Assembly: GCA_029552545.1 (NCBI GenBank)
Contig: JAKPDO010000044.1
Span: 1-52,725, forward strand
DNA from: Planctomycetota bacterium
GTDB taxonomy: Bacteria; Planctomycetota; Phycisphaerae; Sedimentisphaerales; Anaerohalosphaeraceae
DNA: 52,725 nt
Direction of reading: 5' to 3'
Part shown: positions 43,446 to 52,540 of the stretch, piece after piece
Layout: each line of letters begins with the position of its first letter
Position numbering within the stretch: position 1 is the stretch's first letter
Translations under genes and position numbers: made by a program
Notes under the pieces: model-generated
Database searches by the model: none
What the model was told of the DNA's origin: nothing
Seen by the model: only the letters and a program-made list of their open reading frames with translations

Positions 43446-45608
43446 ATGCAAAGAAAACGGAATCTATTGATCCTTTTGATTGGAAGTGTCTGGGTGCTGA
43501 CAGCCCGCGGCGCTGTCATCAGTTTCAGCACGACGGCTCCTGTTCCGCAGCCGGGCGATGTCTACAATTTTACAGGGGCTGCGCAGGACCGGGACAATGT
43601 CGGCGGTGACGGAACAGCAGACGGTCCCGGAAATGATGCGACGACCTATGTTGCCTTTGACCGTCCTGCACAGGGACAAACGTTTCTGACCGGTTCGGAA
43701 TTGAAGAATATTCGCGGTATCTGGGTGCGCCATCCCGGCTACAGCGGCAACAACCCCGGGGGGACGGCGGCGAACAATACCTGGTATGCAATGGCTGTCG
43801 GCTCCCAACTCACCGTTCGCATTACCAACCCTGCGGCGGCCGGTACGGAAGATTTTGTTGTTGCGAGTGAAACGGCAACCATCACCGGTACGGAACCGGG
43901 AGTGCTGCCGGCGGCCTCCACCAATTCGGCAGACGGAACGGGCACCTGGATACATCTGGTTCTGGACAGGCCGGTGCCGACTGCACCGAATACAGTTTAC
44001 GGCTTTGACCTGACGGCTGCCGGCGGAACTTTTTTTGAACTGCTCGGCATTCGGGATGCGGCAGCGGGCGGAAATCCCTATTCCGCCGGAAGTGCTTATA
44101 CCAGCGGTGCCAACGGAGCCGGCGGAAATACTCTGACGGCTCAGACGGGAGACCGCGTTTTTCTGATTGAAATGGGTCCGTATGCAGCACCGGCTTCCAA
44201 TCCTGATCCGGCGGATGGGGCACAGGGTGTCGATTCCGATGCGGCCGTAACACTCAGTTGGGATGCCGGTTTGGCGGCCAATCCTCAGCAGCCGTCATCT
44301 CCGATTCCCAACCCCAATATCTTGTATCACTATCTTTATATTGTTCCGAACGAACCCAACTTCCTGTATGCTTCCCCAATCGCGGTCGGTGCAGACACCA
44401 ATCCTGCTGATGGGAATGTTGACCCGCGAGCTTCTTACACTCTCGGATTTCTGCTGAATTCGGATACTACCTATTACTGGCGGGTGGATGAAATTCTGAA
44501 TGACGGAACCGGCCATCCTCGTGCGGCTTCCGACCCCAATAACTTGTTCGGTCCTGTTTGGTCCTTTGAGACTGAAAAGAAGAATCCCCAGCTGAATCCG
44601 TCTCTTCCGGCCGATGTGGCGGCTTCGTCCGGTGAACAAGTGACATTCGTTGTACAGGCCGTCAATCCTCTCACGGGCGACAGTACAGGGCTGACTTATC
44701 AGTGGTATCGAAACGGCGTGCTTCTGTCCGGACAGACCAATTCGGTTTATGTTCGAACCGTCCAGAGCGGCGACGAAGGAAGCACGTATTACTGCCGAGT
44801 GACGCTGCCGGCGACCGGCCGGACGGTGCAGTCTCGTACCGCGACAATTTTGGTCAAAAAACTGCTGGCTTACTGGTCCTTTGACGGCAGTGTGAGCGAT
44901 GCCTCCGGCAATAACCTCCACGGCGTCCATATCGGCGACCCCAATTATGCGGCCGGCAAGGTCAATCTGGCTCTTGAGTTTGACGGCACGGCGGATTATG
45001 TCGATTTGCCGGATGGGTTTGCGGACTTTACAACAGGTCTGACGATTACGCTGTGGGCCAAACCGACGGCGGCACCGAGTTACGCCCGCTTTATCGATTG
45101 GGGCAACGGCGCAGCCGCCGATAACATCTTGTTCTATCGGGTCGGAACGACCAATACCTTGGCCTTTAATGTCTATCAGGGCGGTACGGCCGGTACAGCC
45201 GTGCAGGCCCCGCAGGCACTCGAATCCAATGTCTGGCAGTTCCTGGCTGTAACGATGGACGGCAGCGGAAACGTTGTGCTTTACAAAAACGGTCGGCCTA
45301 TTCAGAACGGGACGGTTCTGATGCCGAACGTGGCGGTTCGAACAGTAAACTATATCGGCGAGAGCAACTGGGCGGCAGATGCTTTGTATGCGGGCCTGAT
45401 GGACGAGGTCAAATTATACAACTATGCAATGACCCCGTCCCAGATTGCTCAGGTTTATTATGAACAGGAGGGCGAATTCTGTCTGCAGAATCCGGTCGGG
45501 GACCTGTCCGGACCGCAAGACCAGCCGGACTGTGTGGTGGACCTCTATGACCTCAAGAAGCTGGCGGAAGATTTTCTGCTCTGCGGATTTTTCCCGGAGT
45601 GTCCCTAA
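43446..45608 (+). CDS. Modular surface protein: shared N-module, Fn3-like, Ig-like, LamG, dockerin-like
   Basis: A 720-residue secreted protein. Signal peptide 1-22. Residues about 23-242 are a module shared with the next three genes (motifs TYVAFDRPAQGQTF, GTGTWIHL, YGFDLTA, GDRVFLIEM). An Fn3-like part follows to about 375 (AAVTLSWDAG, TTYYWRVDEIL, GPVWSFET), then an Ig-like domain to about 470 (GLTYQWYRNGVLL, YYCRVTL), LamG to about 670 (AYWSFDGSVSDASGNNLHG, GLTITLWAKPTAAPSYARF) and a dockerin-like tail (CVVDLYDLKKLAEDFLLCG). Likely a carbohydrate-binding adhesin or scaffolded protein; no catalytic domain is seen. Confidence 0.9.
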   Translation: MQRKRNLLILLIGSVWVLTARGAVISFSTTAPVPQPGDVYNFTGAAQDRDNVGGDGTADGPGNDATTYVAFDRPAQGQTFLTGSELKNIRGIWVRHPGYSGNNPGGTAANNTWYAMAVGSQLTVRITNPAAAGTEDFVVASETATITGTEPGVLPAASTNSADGTGTWIHLVLDRPVPTAPNTVYGFDLTAAGGTFFELLGIRDAAAGGNPYSAGSAYTSGANGAGGNTLTAQTGDRVFLIEMGPYAAPASNPDPADGAQGVDSDAAVTLSWDAGLAANPQQPSSPIPNPNILYHYLYIVPNEPNFLYASPIAVGADTNPADGNVDPRASYTLGFLLNSDTTYYWRVDEILNDGTGHPRAASDPNNLFGPVWSFETEKKNPQLNPSLPADVAASSGEQVTFVVQAVNPLTGDSTGLTYQWYRNGVLLSGQTNSVYVRTVQSGDEGSTYYCRVTLPATGRTVQSRTATILVKKLLAYWSFDGSVSDASGNNLHGVHIGDPNYAAGKVNLALEFDGTADYVDLPDGFADFTTGLTITLWAKPTAAPSYARFIDWGNGAAADNILFYRVGTTNTLAFNVYQGGTAGTAVQAPQALESNVWQFLAVTMDGSGNVVLYKNGRPIQNGTVLMPNVAVRTVNYIGESNWAADALYAGLMDEVKLYNYAMTPSQIAQVYYEQEGEFCLQNPVGDLSGPQDQPDCVVDLYDLKKLAEDFLLCGFFPECP

Positions 45609-45658
45609 TCCCGTACTGAAATCAGAATCAGCAATTTGTCTTATAAGGAGACCTGACA

Positions 45659-47782
45659 ATGCAAAATAAAAAAATCTTCATTTTCCTGTTCCTTCTTGCC
45701 TGGGCGGTGTCTTCTCAGGCGGCCGTCCTAACCTTCCACCCGACTCAGCCGGCTGTGGATGCGGACGACATTTACAATTTGGTCGGCAGTGCAACCGACA
45801 GGGACAACGTGGGGACATCCACTGCCGACGGTGCGGCCAATGACGGCTGCACCTATATTGCCCACGACCGAAACGGAAAAGGACAGACCTTCAAGACCCT
45901 CAATGTGCCCGGTTCCTATCGCCTCGAATCGATTACCGTTCGTCATGTGGGCTATACAGCCAACACGGTGGCAACCTGGTATATGATTGGAATCGGCAGT
46001 CCGCTTCTGATTCGGCTGACCGATCCGGCCAATCAGAATACACCGGACTTTGTTTTGGCCTCAGAAACCTACACAACAACCGGTACGGAGGCCAACATCT
46101 TTTCGCCGGGTGTCGTATCCAACAGTCTGAACGGGACCGGAACGTGGCTGACGTTTACACTGAACAACCCTGTTCTGCTTGCCGCCGATACGCTCTACGG
46201 TTTTGACATTACCAAAACAGCCGGCGGTCAGAATTTCTTCTTTGAGATGCACGGAATCAAGAATACGGCGCAGGGCGGAAACCCTTATCCGGATGGAACC
46301 GCCTATTCTACGGGAACCACCCAGCTGCCCGGCAACAACATGGTCATTGACCCGGGCGACCGTGTGTTTATCGTGAAACTGACTACGGTGTACAGCGCCT
46401 GGCAGCCGACGCCTTCTCACAAGGCCGTCGGGGTTGATACGGATGTTCCCCTCACTTTGTCCTGGAAGACGGGAATGAACCCGAGCAATCCCGCTCAAGT
46501 CAATTCCAACGTCAGGGCCCATTATCTGTTCGGCAACTTTAAGGATCCTTCCGACCCGAACCTTTATCTGATTGCGACGGTTCCGGCGGGACAACCGGTG
46601 CAGGAGACGGCCTCGTATGTTCTGCAGGGGCTGTATGCGGTTCGGCGGGACAAACTATATAAATGGAGGATTGTCGAAGGACTGGACAACGGCCAGGGCC
46701 AGCCGAGGCCGCCTTCAGACCCCAACAATATTGCCGGTCCTCTCTGGACATTCAAGACGGAATTGTCTGTGCCGGAAATTGACCCCGATACACCTGCGGA
46801 CCAGGTCGTCTTTCCGGGTCAGTCGGCTCAGTTTACTGTCTCCGCCCTCAATCCGTTCACCGGAGATACAAGCGGGTTGACCTATCAATGGTATAAAAAT
46901 ACGGTTCTGCTGAGCGGAAAAACCGCTCCGACCCTCGTAATCAACAATGCTCAGGAAAGTGATGAGGGCGAATACTACTGTGTTGTTACGCTCACCGCAA
47001 ACGGTATGACCAGCCAGTCTCGGTCAGCTTTATTAAAACTGAAGAAACTGGTGGCTCACTGGAAGTTTGACAATGATGCCCTCGATTCCGCCAACGGTTT
47101 CCACGGTACTCTGGTGGGGAATCCTGTCTTTGATTCCACCGGCAAAATCGGCCAGTCGCTGATTCTGGACGGGACGGATGATTCTGTGGACCTTCCAGAC
47201 GGTTTTGCGGATTTCCGGTCCGGTTTGACCATTTCTCTGTGGGCTCGGCCTACTGCTGCGGCCAATTATGCCCGCTTCCTTGATTTTGGAAACGGAGCCC
47301 CCAGCGACAATATTATGTTCACACGCGTCGGAACCGGCACGACACTTCAGTATCAGGTGATGCATATGTTTGTTTCCGGCGGTGCCGTCGAAGCGCCCAA
47401 TGCACTGACGTTAAACGAATGGCAGATGTTCGTCGTGGTGCACGACCCGGTTACCACCATTGCCACCATCTACAAAAACGGCGAACCAATTGCCTCCGGC
47501 GGGGTGGCTCTGCCCAACAATGTGATTCGAACCAGCAATTTCATCGGCAGGAGCAACTGGACGGCCGATGCCCTCTATGCGGGTCAGATTGATGATGTGC
47601 GCATCTACAATTATCCGCTCTCTGAGGATGAAATCGCCGCTCTCTATGCCGCGTCGGAAGGGCCTTATTGCCGATTCCGGCCTGATTTTGACCTGACCGG
47701 TGACTGCCGTGTCAAATTGGATGATTTCGCTGTGCTGGCTCAGCACTGGCTTGAATGCGGTTTTTATCCGTCTTGTCAGTAG
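45659..47782 (+). CDS. Paralogous modular surface protein: shared N-module, Fn3-like, Ig-like, LamG, dockerin-like
   Basis: A 707-residue paralogue of the previous gene with the same domain order. Signal peptide 1-21 (IFIFLFLLAWAVSSQA). N-module motifs are TYIAHDRNGKGQTF, GTGTWLTFTL, YGFDITK, GGNPYPDGTAY and GDRVFIVKL. Ig-like GLTYQWYKNTVLLSGKTAP with YYCVVTL; LamG VAHWKFDNDALDSANGFHG and GLTISLWARPTAAANYARFL; and a C-terminal DLTGDCRVKLDDFAVLAQHW, a half dockerin-type calcium loop. A good AAGGAG precedes the ATG. The two genes probably arose by tandem duplication. Confidence 0.92.
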   Translation: MQNKKIFIFLFLLAWAVSSQAAVLTFHPTQPAVDADDIYNLVGSATDRDNVGTSTADGAANDGCTYIAHDRNGKGQTFKTLNVPGSYRLESITVRHVGYTANTVATWYMIGIGSPLLIRLTDPANQNTPDFVLASETYTTTGTEANIFSPGVVSNSLNGTGTWLTFTLNNPVLLAADTLYGFDITKTAGGQNFFFEMHGIKNTAQGGNPYPDGTAYSTGTTQLPGNNMVIDPGDRVFIVKLTTVYSAWQPTPSHKAVGVDTDVPLTLSWKTGMNPSNPAQVNSNVRAHYLFGNFKDPSDPNLYLIATVPAGQPVQETASYVLQGLYAVRRDKLYKWRIVEGLDNGQGQPRPPSDPNNIAGPLWTFKTELSVPEIDPDTPADQVVFPGQSAQFTVSALNPFTGDTSGLTYQWYKNTVLLSGKTAPTLVINNAQESDEGEYYCVVTLTANGMTSQSRSALLKLKKLVAHWKFDNDALDSANGFHGTLVGNPVFDSTGKIGQSLILDGTDDSVDLPDGFADFRSGLTISLWARPTAAANYARFLDFGNGAPSDNIMFTRVGTGTTLQYQVMHMFVSGGAVEAPNALTLNEWQMFVVVHDPVTTIATIYKNGEPIASGGVALPNNVIRTSNFIGRSNWTADALYAGQIDDVRIYNYPLSEDEIAALYAASEGPYCRFRPDFDLTGDCRVKLDDFAVLAQHWLECGFYPSCQ

Positions 47783-47876
47783 TCGGCGGAGATGTAAACA
47801 GGTGTGTGAAGTGTGTGCAGCATTGGTTGTATGCAGGAGTTCAAAATAAGAGAAACACATTTTGGAGGTATGAGAG

Positions 47877-48659
47877 ATGAAAAGAGTTGTGTTTGCGATG
47901 ATGGCTTTGCTTTTGCTGCTTTCGGCGGTTAACGCTTCCGCGGCCGCAATCAGCTACTATGCCGAAGCCCCGACAGTGGGCCCCTATGATGTCGCCTTTT
48001 TCGGCGAATCGTCCACAGACGGCACCAATATAGCCGGCGGGGATGATGCTGCCACTTATATTGCGCACGACCGGCCCGGAATGGGGCAGACCTTTACAAC
48101 CGGGTCAAACCCGTCCGGCTATCAGATGAAGGGATTCTGGCTCAAGAACGTTCTGTACAGCACGCCTTCCGGCAACGGAACCTGGTGGTATCTGGACTAT
48201 GACGGCGGTTCTCAACTGGAAATCCGGGTTGTAGATCCCTCTGCCGCCGGAACACCGGCTTTTAAGGTGAGTTCGGAGATTTACACCGTAACGGGCACCG
48301 AGACAGGTATCGGATTGATGCCGGAAAACTGGAATGCCAACAAAGTCGGCACGGGCACCTGGGTCTATTTCGAACTGGGCACCCCTGTAACCCTGGCACC
48401 CAACACGCAGTACGGCTTTGATGTGACAGTCGTTCTCGGCAGTTGGGGATACTTCTTTGAGACAGCCGGTGTCAGCGGCGGTGACGCCTATCCGGGCGGG
48501 GCGGCCTATCAGTCCACCGGCGGAGCTAACGGTACTAACAGTCTCTACCTGAATACGATTTGGGATGGAGATCATACCTTTGTGGTGAAACTGGTACCGG
48601 AGCCCTTTACGGCTGTTCTGTTGGGATTGGGCGGGCTGTTGGCCTGTCGGAAACGCTGA
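47877..48659 (+). CDS. Shared N-module fused directly to a PEP-CTERM anchor
   Basis: A 260-residue secreted protein. Signal peptide 1-24. The body is only the N-module of the neighbours (TYIAHDRPGMGQTF, GTGTWVYFEL, YGFDVTV, GGDAYPGGAAY, DHTFVVKLV), with C-terminal VPEPFTAVLLGLGGLLACRK, a canonical PEP-CTERM signal. It shows that the module folds on its own and can be placed at the envelope by exosortase instead of a dockerin. GGAGG precedes the start. Confidence 0.92.
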   Translation: MKRVVFAMMALLLLLSAVNASAAAISYYAEAPTVGPYDVAFFGESSTDGTNIAGGDDAATYIAHDRPGMGQTFTTGSNPSGYQMKGFWLKNVLYSTPSGNGTWWYLDYDGGSQLEIRVVDPSAAGTPAFKVSSEIYTVTGTETGIGLMPENWNANKVGTGTWVYFELGTPVTLAPNTQYGFDVTVVLGSWGYFFETAGVSGGDAYPGGAAYQSTGGANGTNSLYLNTIWDGDHTFVVKLVPEPFTAVLLGLGGLLACRKR

Positions 48660-48720
48660 TTTCGAGCTGTCCGAAAGGGAGAATGCCGCAAAGGAATGAT
48701 TGGCGATTCAATAAAGGGGA

Positions 48721-48753
48721 GACTGTGCCGTGGAGGCACAGTCCCTCTTTTTG
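48721..48753 (+). terminator. Rho-independent terminator
   Basis: GACTGTGCC (48721-48729) pairs perfectly with GGCACAGTC (48735-48743) around a five-base loop, followed by CCCTC and a run of T. Confidence 0.9.
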
Positions 48754-48799
48754 CATCGAAATCTGTGAATAGGTTTTTCTAATCTATGGGGGCGAAATA

Positions 48800-51700
48800 A
48801 TGAAAGTTTCGGCTGTTTGGGTTCTTCTCTTCTCTTGCGGATTTGTTTTTCCGGTTCCGGCGGCGGTGATGTCGTTCAGTCCGAATCCGCCGCTCATCGG
48901 CCCTTTTGACATTTCGAATCTGGTCGGGGCATCCCGCGATATGGATAATGTCGGTACGGCATCCGCCGACGGCAATGCCAATGATGGGACCACCTACGTT
49001 GCGTTTGACCGTCCGGCTCAAGGGCAGACCTTCCGCACCGGCACGGCTTATCCCCTGTATCAAATCATGGCTGTGACCATTCGGCACGTCGGTTATCTCG
49101 GCAGCAACCCCGGCGGCCAGTCCGTCGATAACACCTGGTACTATATGCCCGCCGGAGGCCGTTTTACCATTCGAATTACCCGACCCGACTCGGCGGGTTC
49201 CGATGGATTCGTGTTGGGCAGCGAAACGTATGTTCTGACCGGCACGGAGGCAAATCTTTTTGCTTCATCAGCTGTGGCGAATACGCCGGACGGCACCGGA
49301 ACCTGGATTACCTTTGTTCTCGATACCCCCATTGTTCTGTCTGCCGATACTCTTTACGGGTTTGATATCTCTTCCAATCAATCAGCATTTTTCGAAAGTT
49401 GGGGCATCAAAGACTCCGCGGCAGGCGGAAATCCATACCCGCAGGGGACCGCTTATACCAGCGGTTCCGCCGGAACACCGAACAATATCCTTCAGACAGC
49501 ACCGGGAGATCGAGTTTTTGTCATTCATCTGACCGGACGAATCCCCGAGAACGGCGATTTGACCGGCAACGGCAAGGTGGACCTGGAGGATATTGCTGTT
49601 CTGGCGGCCGGCTGGCAGAACCTTTATGACCTGTCAGCTTTGGCACAAATCGTTTCAAACTGGCTTGTTATTGAGCCTCCGGTGTTTCGGTCCAATCCGC
49701 TTCGAAAGCCCGATGCTCCGATAAACAGCCCCTACAGCGGTACCCTAACAGAGGATGTTGTCTATTACGATGTTTCCCTGCTTGCTTTCTCGAAAATTGA
49801 CGGACCTTTGTGGCTGACCGTTGCCGCCGACGGCACGCTTTCCGGAATTCCGGCTTTTGCGGATATGGGGCTTAACTCTTTTACTGTTCAGGTGCAGGAC
49901 GGCGTCAATCCGCCGGTTCAAACGGTGCTGCAAATCATGGTTGCAGAACCGGAAGGGCCGGTCGAATTGTTAAAACCTGTGCCGTTTACCCATGTTGCCC
50001 TTGCGGATGAGTTCTGGCTGCCGCGTCTGCAGACCAATCAGCAGGTGACAATTCCCTATGTGTTCAGTCAGCTCGAACAAACCGGACGCATCGATAATTT
50101 CGCTATTGCCGGCGGCCTGATGACCGGGAGTCCGCGCTACAATTTCCCCTTTGATGATACAGATGTCTATAAGACCCTCGAGGGGGCGGCGTATTCGCTC
50201 CAGGTACAGCCGAATCCTGTACTGGACCAATATCTGGATAATCTGATTGTTAAAATCGCCGCCGCCCAGGCAAACAACGGCTTTTTCCCCGGCTATCTTT
50301 ATACGATTCGCACGAACGGTGTCGATATCTGGTGCGGCCCGACGCCCTGGTCTAATCTGCGGATGAGTCATGAGTTGTATGATGCAGGACACTTGATCGA
50401 AGCTGCGATGGCTCATTATCAGGCAACCGGCAAAACTTCTTTGCTGAATGTAGCGACGGCTTTTGCCGATTTGCTGGTCAATACCTTTTATGACGGCGGT
50501 GTGGAAATCCCGCCCGGGCACGAGATTGTTGAGTCGGCTCTGGCTCGTCTGTATGACGTTACGGGCAACATCAATTATTTGAATCTGGCTCGATATTATT
50601 TGGACATTCGCGGTACCGTTACGGATGATTACAGCCCGTGGGGCGAGTATCATCAGGACCATTTGCCGGTGCTTCAGCAGACCGAAGCGGTCGGTCATGT
50701 CGTCCGCGCTCTCTATCTTTATATGGGAATGGCTGATGTCGCCGCCCGCACGAATGATGCCGCCTATCGCCGGGCCTTGATGACGGCACTCGACAGCATT
50801 TGGCACAGCGTGAACGACGCCAAGGCCTATATTACCGGAGGTCTGGGGGCGATGCACGGCGGCGAATCATTCGGCGCTCCCTATGAACTGCCCCATGACG
50901 GCTACTGTGAAACCTGTGCCCAGATTGCCAATGTAATGTGGAACCAGAGAATGTTCCTCTATTACAGAGACGGCAAATACATCGATGTGCTCGAGCGGAC
51001 CCTTTACAATGCCCTCATCAGCGGGGTCTCGCTGAAAGGGGATACCTTCTTTTATCCCAATCCCCTTATCTCCAGCGGCGGTTATACACGCAGCAGTTGG
51101 TTTGCCTGCAACTGCTGCATCGGGAATATTGCCCGAACCATTCCTTCCATTCCCGGCTATGTCTATGCACGAACATCTCACGACATTTACGTAAATCTTT
51201 ATGCGGCAGGTACCGGCCGGGTGCCTTTGGAGGATGGGGAGGTAATCCTCACACAGGAAGGCAATTACCCCTGGGACGGCCATATGACCATTCGGGTTGA
51301 CCCGAACAATCCGGCTTCTTTTACAATCTATCTGCGGATTCCCGGCTGGGCCCGCAATCAGCCCGTCCCCGGCGACCTCTATACCTATACAGAGCCCTCC
51401 GGCGAATCGGCTGCAATCGATGTCAACGGGACTCCGGTTCCGCTGAATATCCAAAAGGGCTATGCGGTCCTGAACCGAACCTGGCAGCCCGGAGACCAGA
51501 TTCATCTCTATCTGCCGATGCCGGTGCGGCGTGTTCAAGCCCATCCGAACGTGGCGGCCTGCACAGATCAGGTATCGCTCGAACGCGGCCCCATTGTTTA
51601 TTGCGTCGAATGGCCGGACTTTGCCGCACAAAATGTCTTTCATCTGTATATTCCCTCGTCCGCTGTTCTGGAAAGTGAATATCGGGACAATATTCTCGGA

Positions 51701-52540
51701 GACCCCACCATTGTCAATAAGGGCTGCGTTCTCCGCGGAACCGTCAGGGGCGTTTATGAAGCATCTGGCGGCGGTACAACGGAACAGGATGAACCGTTTA
51801 CCGCTATTCCCTATTATGCGTGGGCTCATCGCGGGGCCGGCCAAATGACCGTTTGGCTCCCGACGGATTCTTCTCGGGTAACGCCTTTGCCGTTGCCCAC
51901 CTCTTCGGAAATGCTCGGTTACTGGACATTGGACGAAACGTCCGGTACGACGGCGGCCGATTCAAGCGGGAAAGGAATGAACGGCACTCTGATGAACGGC
52001 CTTTCTTTCAGCACCAATTCCGTAACCGGTCGAGTCGGCAGGGCGCTGAACTTTGACGGCACTAATGACTATATAGACCTGCCTGACGGCTTCAATGATT
52101 TTGTCAAGGGCTGTACCATCTCTTTGTGGGTCTATCCGACGGCGGTTCGAAACTGGGCTCGTTTTATCGATTTCGGCAACGGCGCCGCCTCCGACAATAT
52201 CTGGTTCGGCCGGCAGGGCACAACCGCCAATCTGGCCTTTGAATGCTGGTCAGGGGGTACCTCGAACGGCCTGGTTGTTGCCGAAAATGCGATTTCTCTC
52301 AATGAATGGCAGATGTTTACGGTTACGGTGGACCGGTTCGGAAATGTGCGGCTGTTTAAAAATGGACAACTGATTCAAACCGGCACCTCCAGGCCGACCT
52401 CCGTTGTTCGGACTCAGAATTATATCGGCCGGAGCAACTGGTCCGCCGATGCTTATTATCGCGGCCGAATGGATGACATCCGCATCTACAACTATAATCT
52501 TTCCGATGCAGAAGTCCTGGCACTTTACAATACCCCGTAA
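48800..52540 (+). CDS. Multimodular GH127 family beta-L-arabinofuranosidase-like enzyme
   Basis: A 1246-residue secreted enzyme. Signal peptide 1-22; shared N-module to about 246 (TYVAFDRPAQGQTF, GGNPYPQGTAY, GDRVFVIHL); dockerin-like loop at about 250-290 (DLTGNGKVDLEDIAVLAAGW); putative Ig domain 293-388 (WLTVAADGTLSGIPAFADMG); a GH127/DUF1680 catalytic domain about 394-1020; and LamG 1037-1246. Active-site features of GH127 match: E689 in HGGESFGAP as likely acid/base, E704 and C706 in YCETCAQ, and C772-C773 in ACNCCIGN as zinc ligands and nucleophile, by comparison with HypBA1. Expected to release L-arabinofuranose from plant or algal glycans. Confidence 0.92.
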   Translation: MKVSAVWVLLFSCGFVFPVPAAVMSFSPNPPLIGPFDISNLVGASRDMDNVGTASADGNANDGTTYVAFDRPAQGQTFRTGTAYPLYQIMAVTIRHVGYLGSNPGGQSVDNTWYYMPAGGRFTIRITRPDSAGSDGFVLGSETYVLTGTEANLFASSAVANTPDGTGTWITFVLDTPIVLSADTLYGFDISSNQSAFFESWGIKDSAAGGNPYPQGTAYTSGSAGTPNNILQTAPGDRVFVIHLTGRIPENGDLTGNGKVDLEDIAVLAAGWQNLYDLSALAQIVSNWLVIEPPVFRSNPLRKPDAPINSPYSGTLTEDVVYYDVSLLAFSKIDGPLWLTVAADGTLSGIPAFADMGLNSFTVQVQDGVNPPVQTVLQIMVAEPEGPVELLKPVPFTHVALADEFWLPRLQTNQQVTIPYVFSQLEQTGRIDNFAIAGGLMTGSPRYNFPFDDTDVYKTLEGAAYSLQVQPNPVLDQYLDNLIVKIAAAQANNGFFPGYLYTIRTNGVDIWCGPTPWSNLRMSHELYDAGHLIEAAMAHYQATGKTSLLNVATAFADLLVNTFYDGGVEIPPGHEIVESALARLYDVTGNINYLNLARYYLDIRGTVTDDYSPWGEYHQDHLPVLQQTEAVGHVVRALYLYMGMADVAARTNDAAYRRALMTALDSIWHSVNDAKAYITGGLGAMHGGESFGAPYELPHDGYCETCAQIANVMWNQRMFLYYRDGKYIDVLERTLYNALISGVSLKGDTFFYPNPLISSGGYTRSSWFACNCCIGNIARTIPSIPGYVYARTSHDIYVNLYAAGTGRVPLEDGEVILTQEGNYPWDGHMTIRVDPNNPASFTIYLRIPGWARNQPVPGDLYTYTEPSGESAAIDVNGTPVPLNIQKGYAVLNRTWQPGDQIHLYLPMPVRRVQAHPNVAACTDQVSLERGPIVYCVEWPDFAAQNVFHLYIPSSAVLESEYRDNILGDPTIVNKGCVLRGTVRGVYEASGGGTTEQDEPFTAIPYYAWAHRGAGQMTVWLPTDSSRVTPLPLPTSSEMLGYWTLDETSGTTAADSSGKGMNGTLMNGLSFSTNSVTGRVGRALNFDGTNDYIDLPDGFNDFVKGCTISLWVYPTAVRNWARFIDFGNGAASDNIWFGRQGTTANLAFECWSGGTSNGLVVAENAISLNEWQMFTVTVDRFGNVRLFKNGQLIQTGTSRPTSVVRTQNYIGRSNWSADAYYRGRMDDIRIYNYNLSDAEVLALYNTP

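Noticed and set aside
50867..51844. 325-codon minus-strand ORF
   Set aside because: Antisense to the GH127 domain, whose catalytic motifs fix the coding strand.
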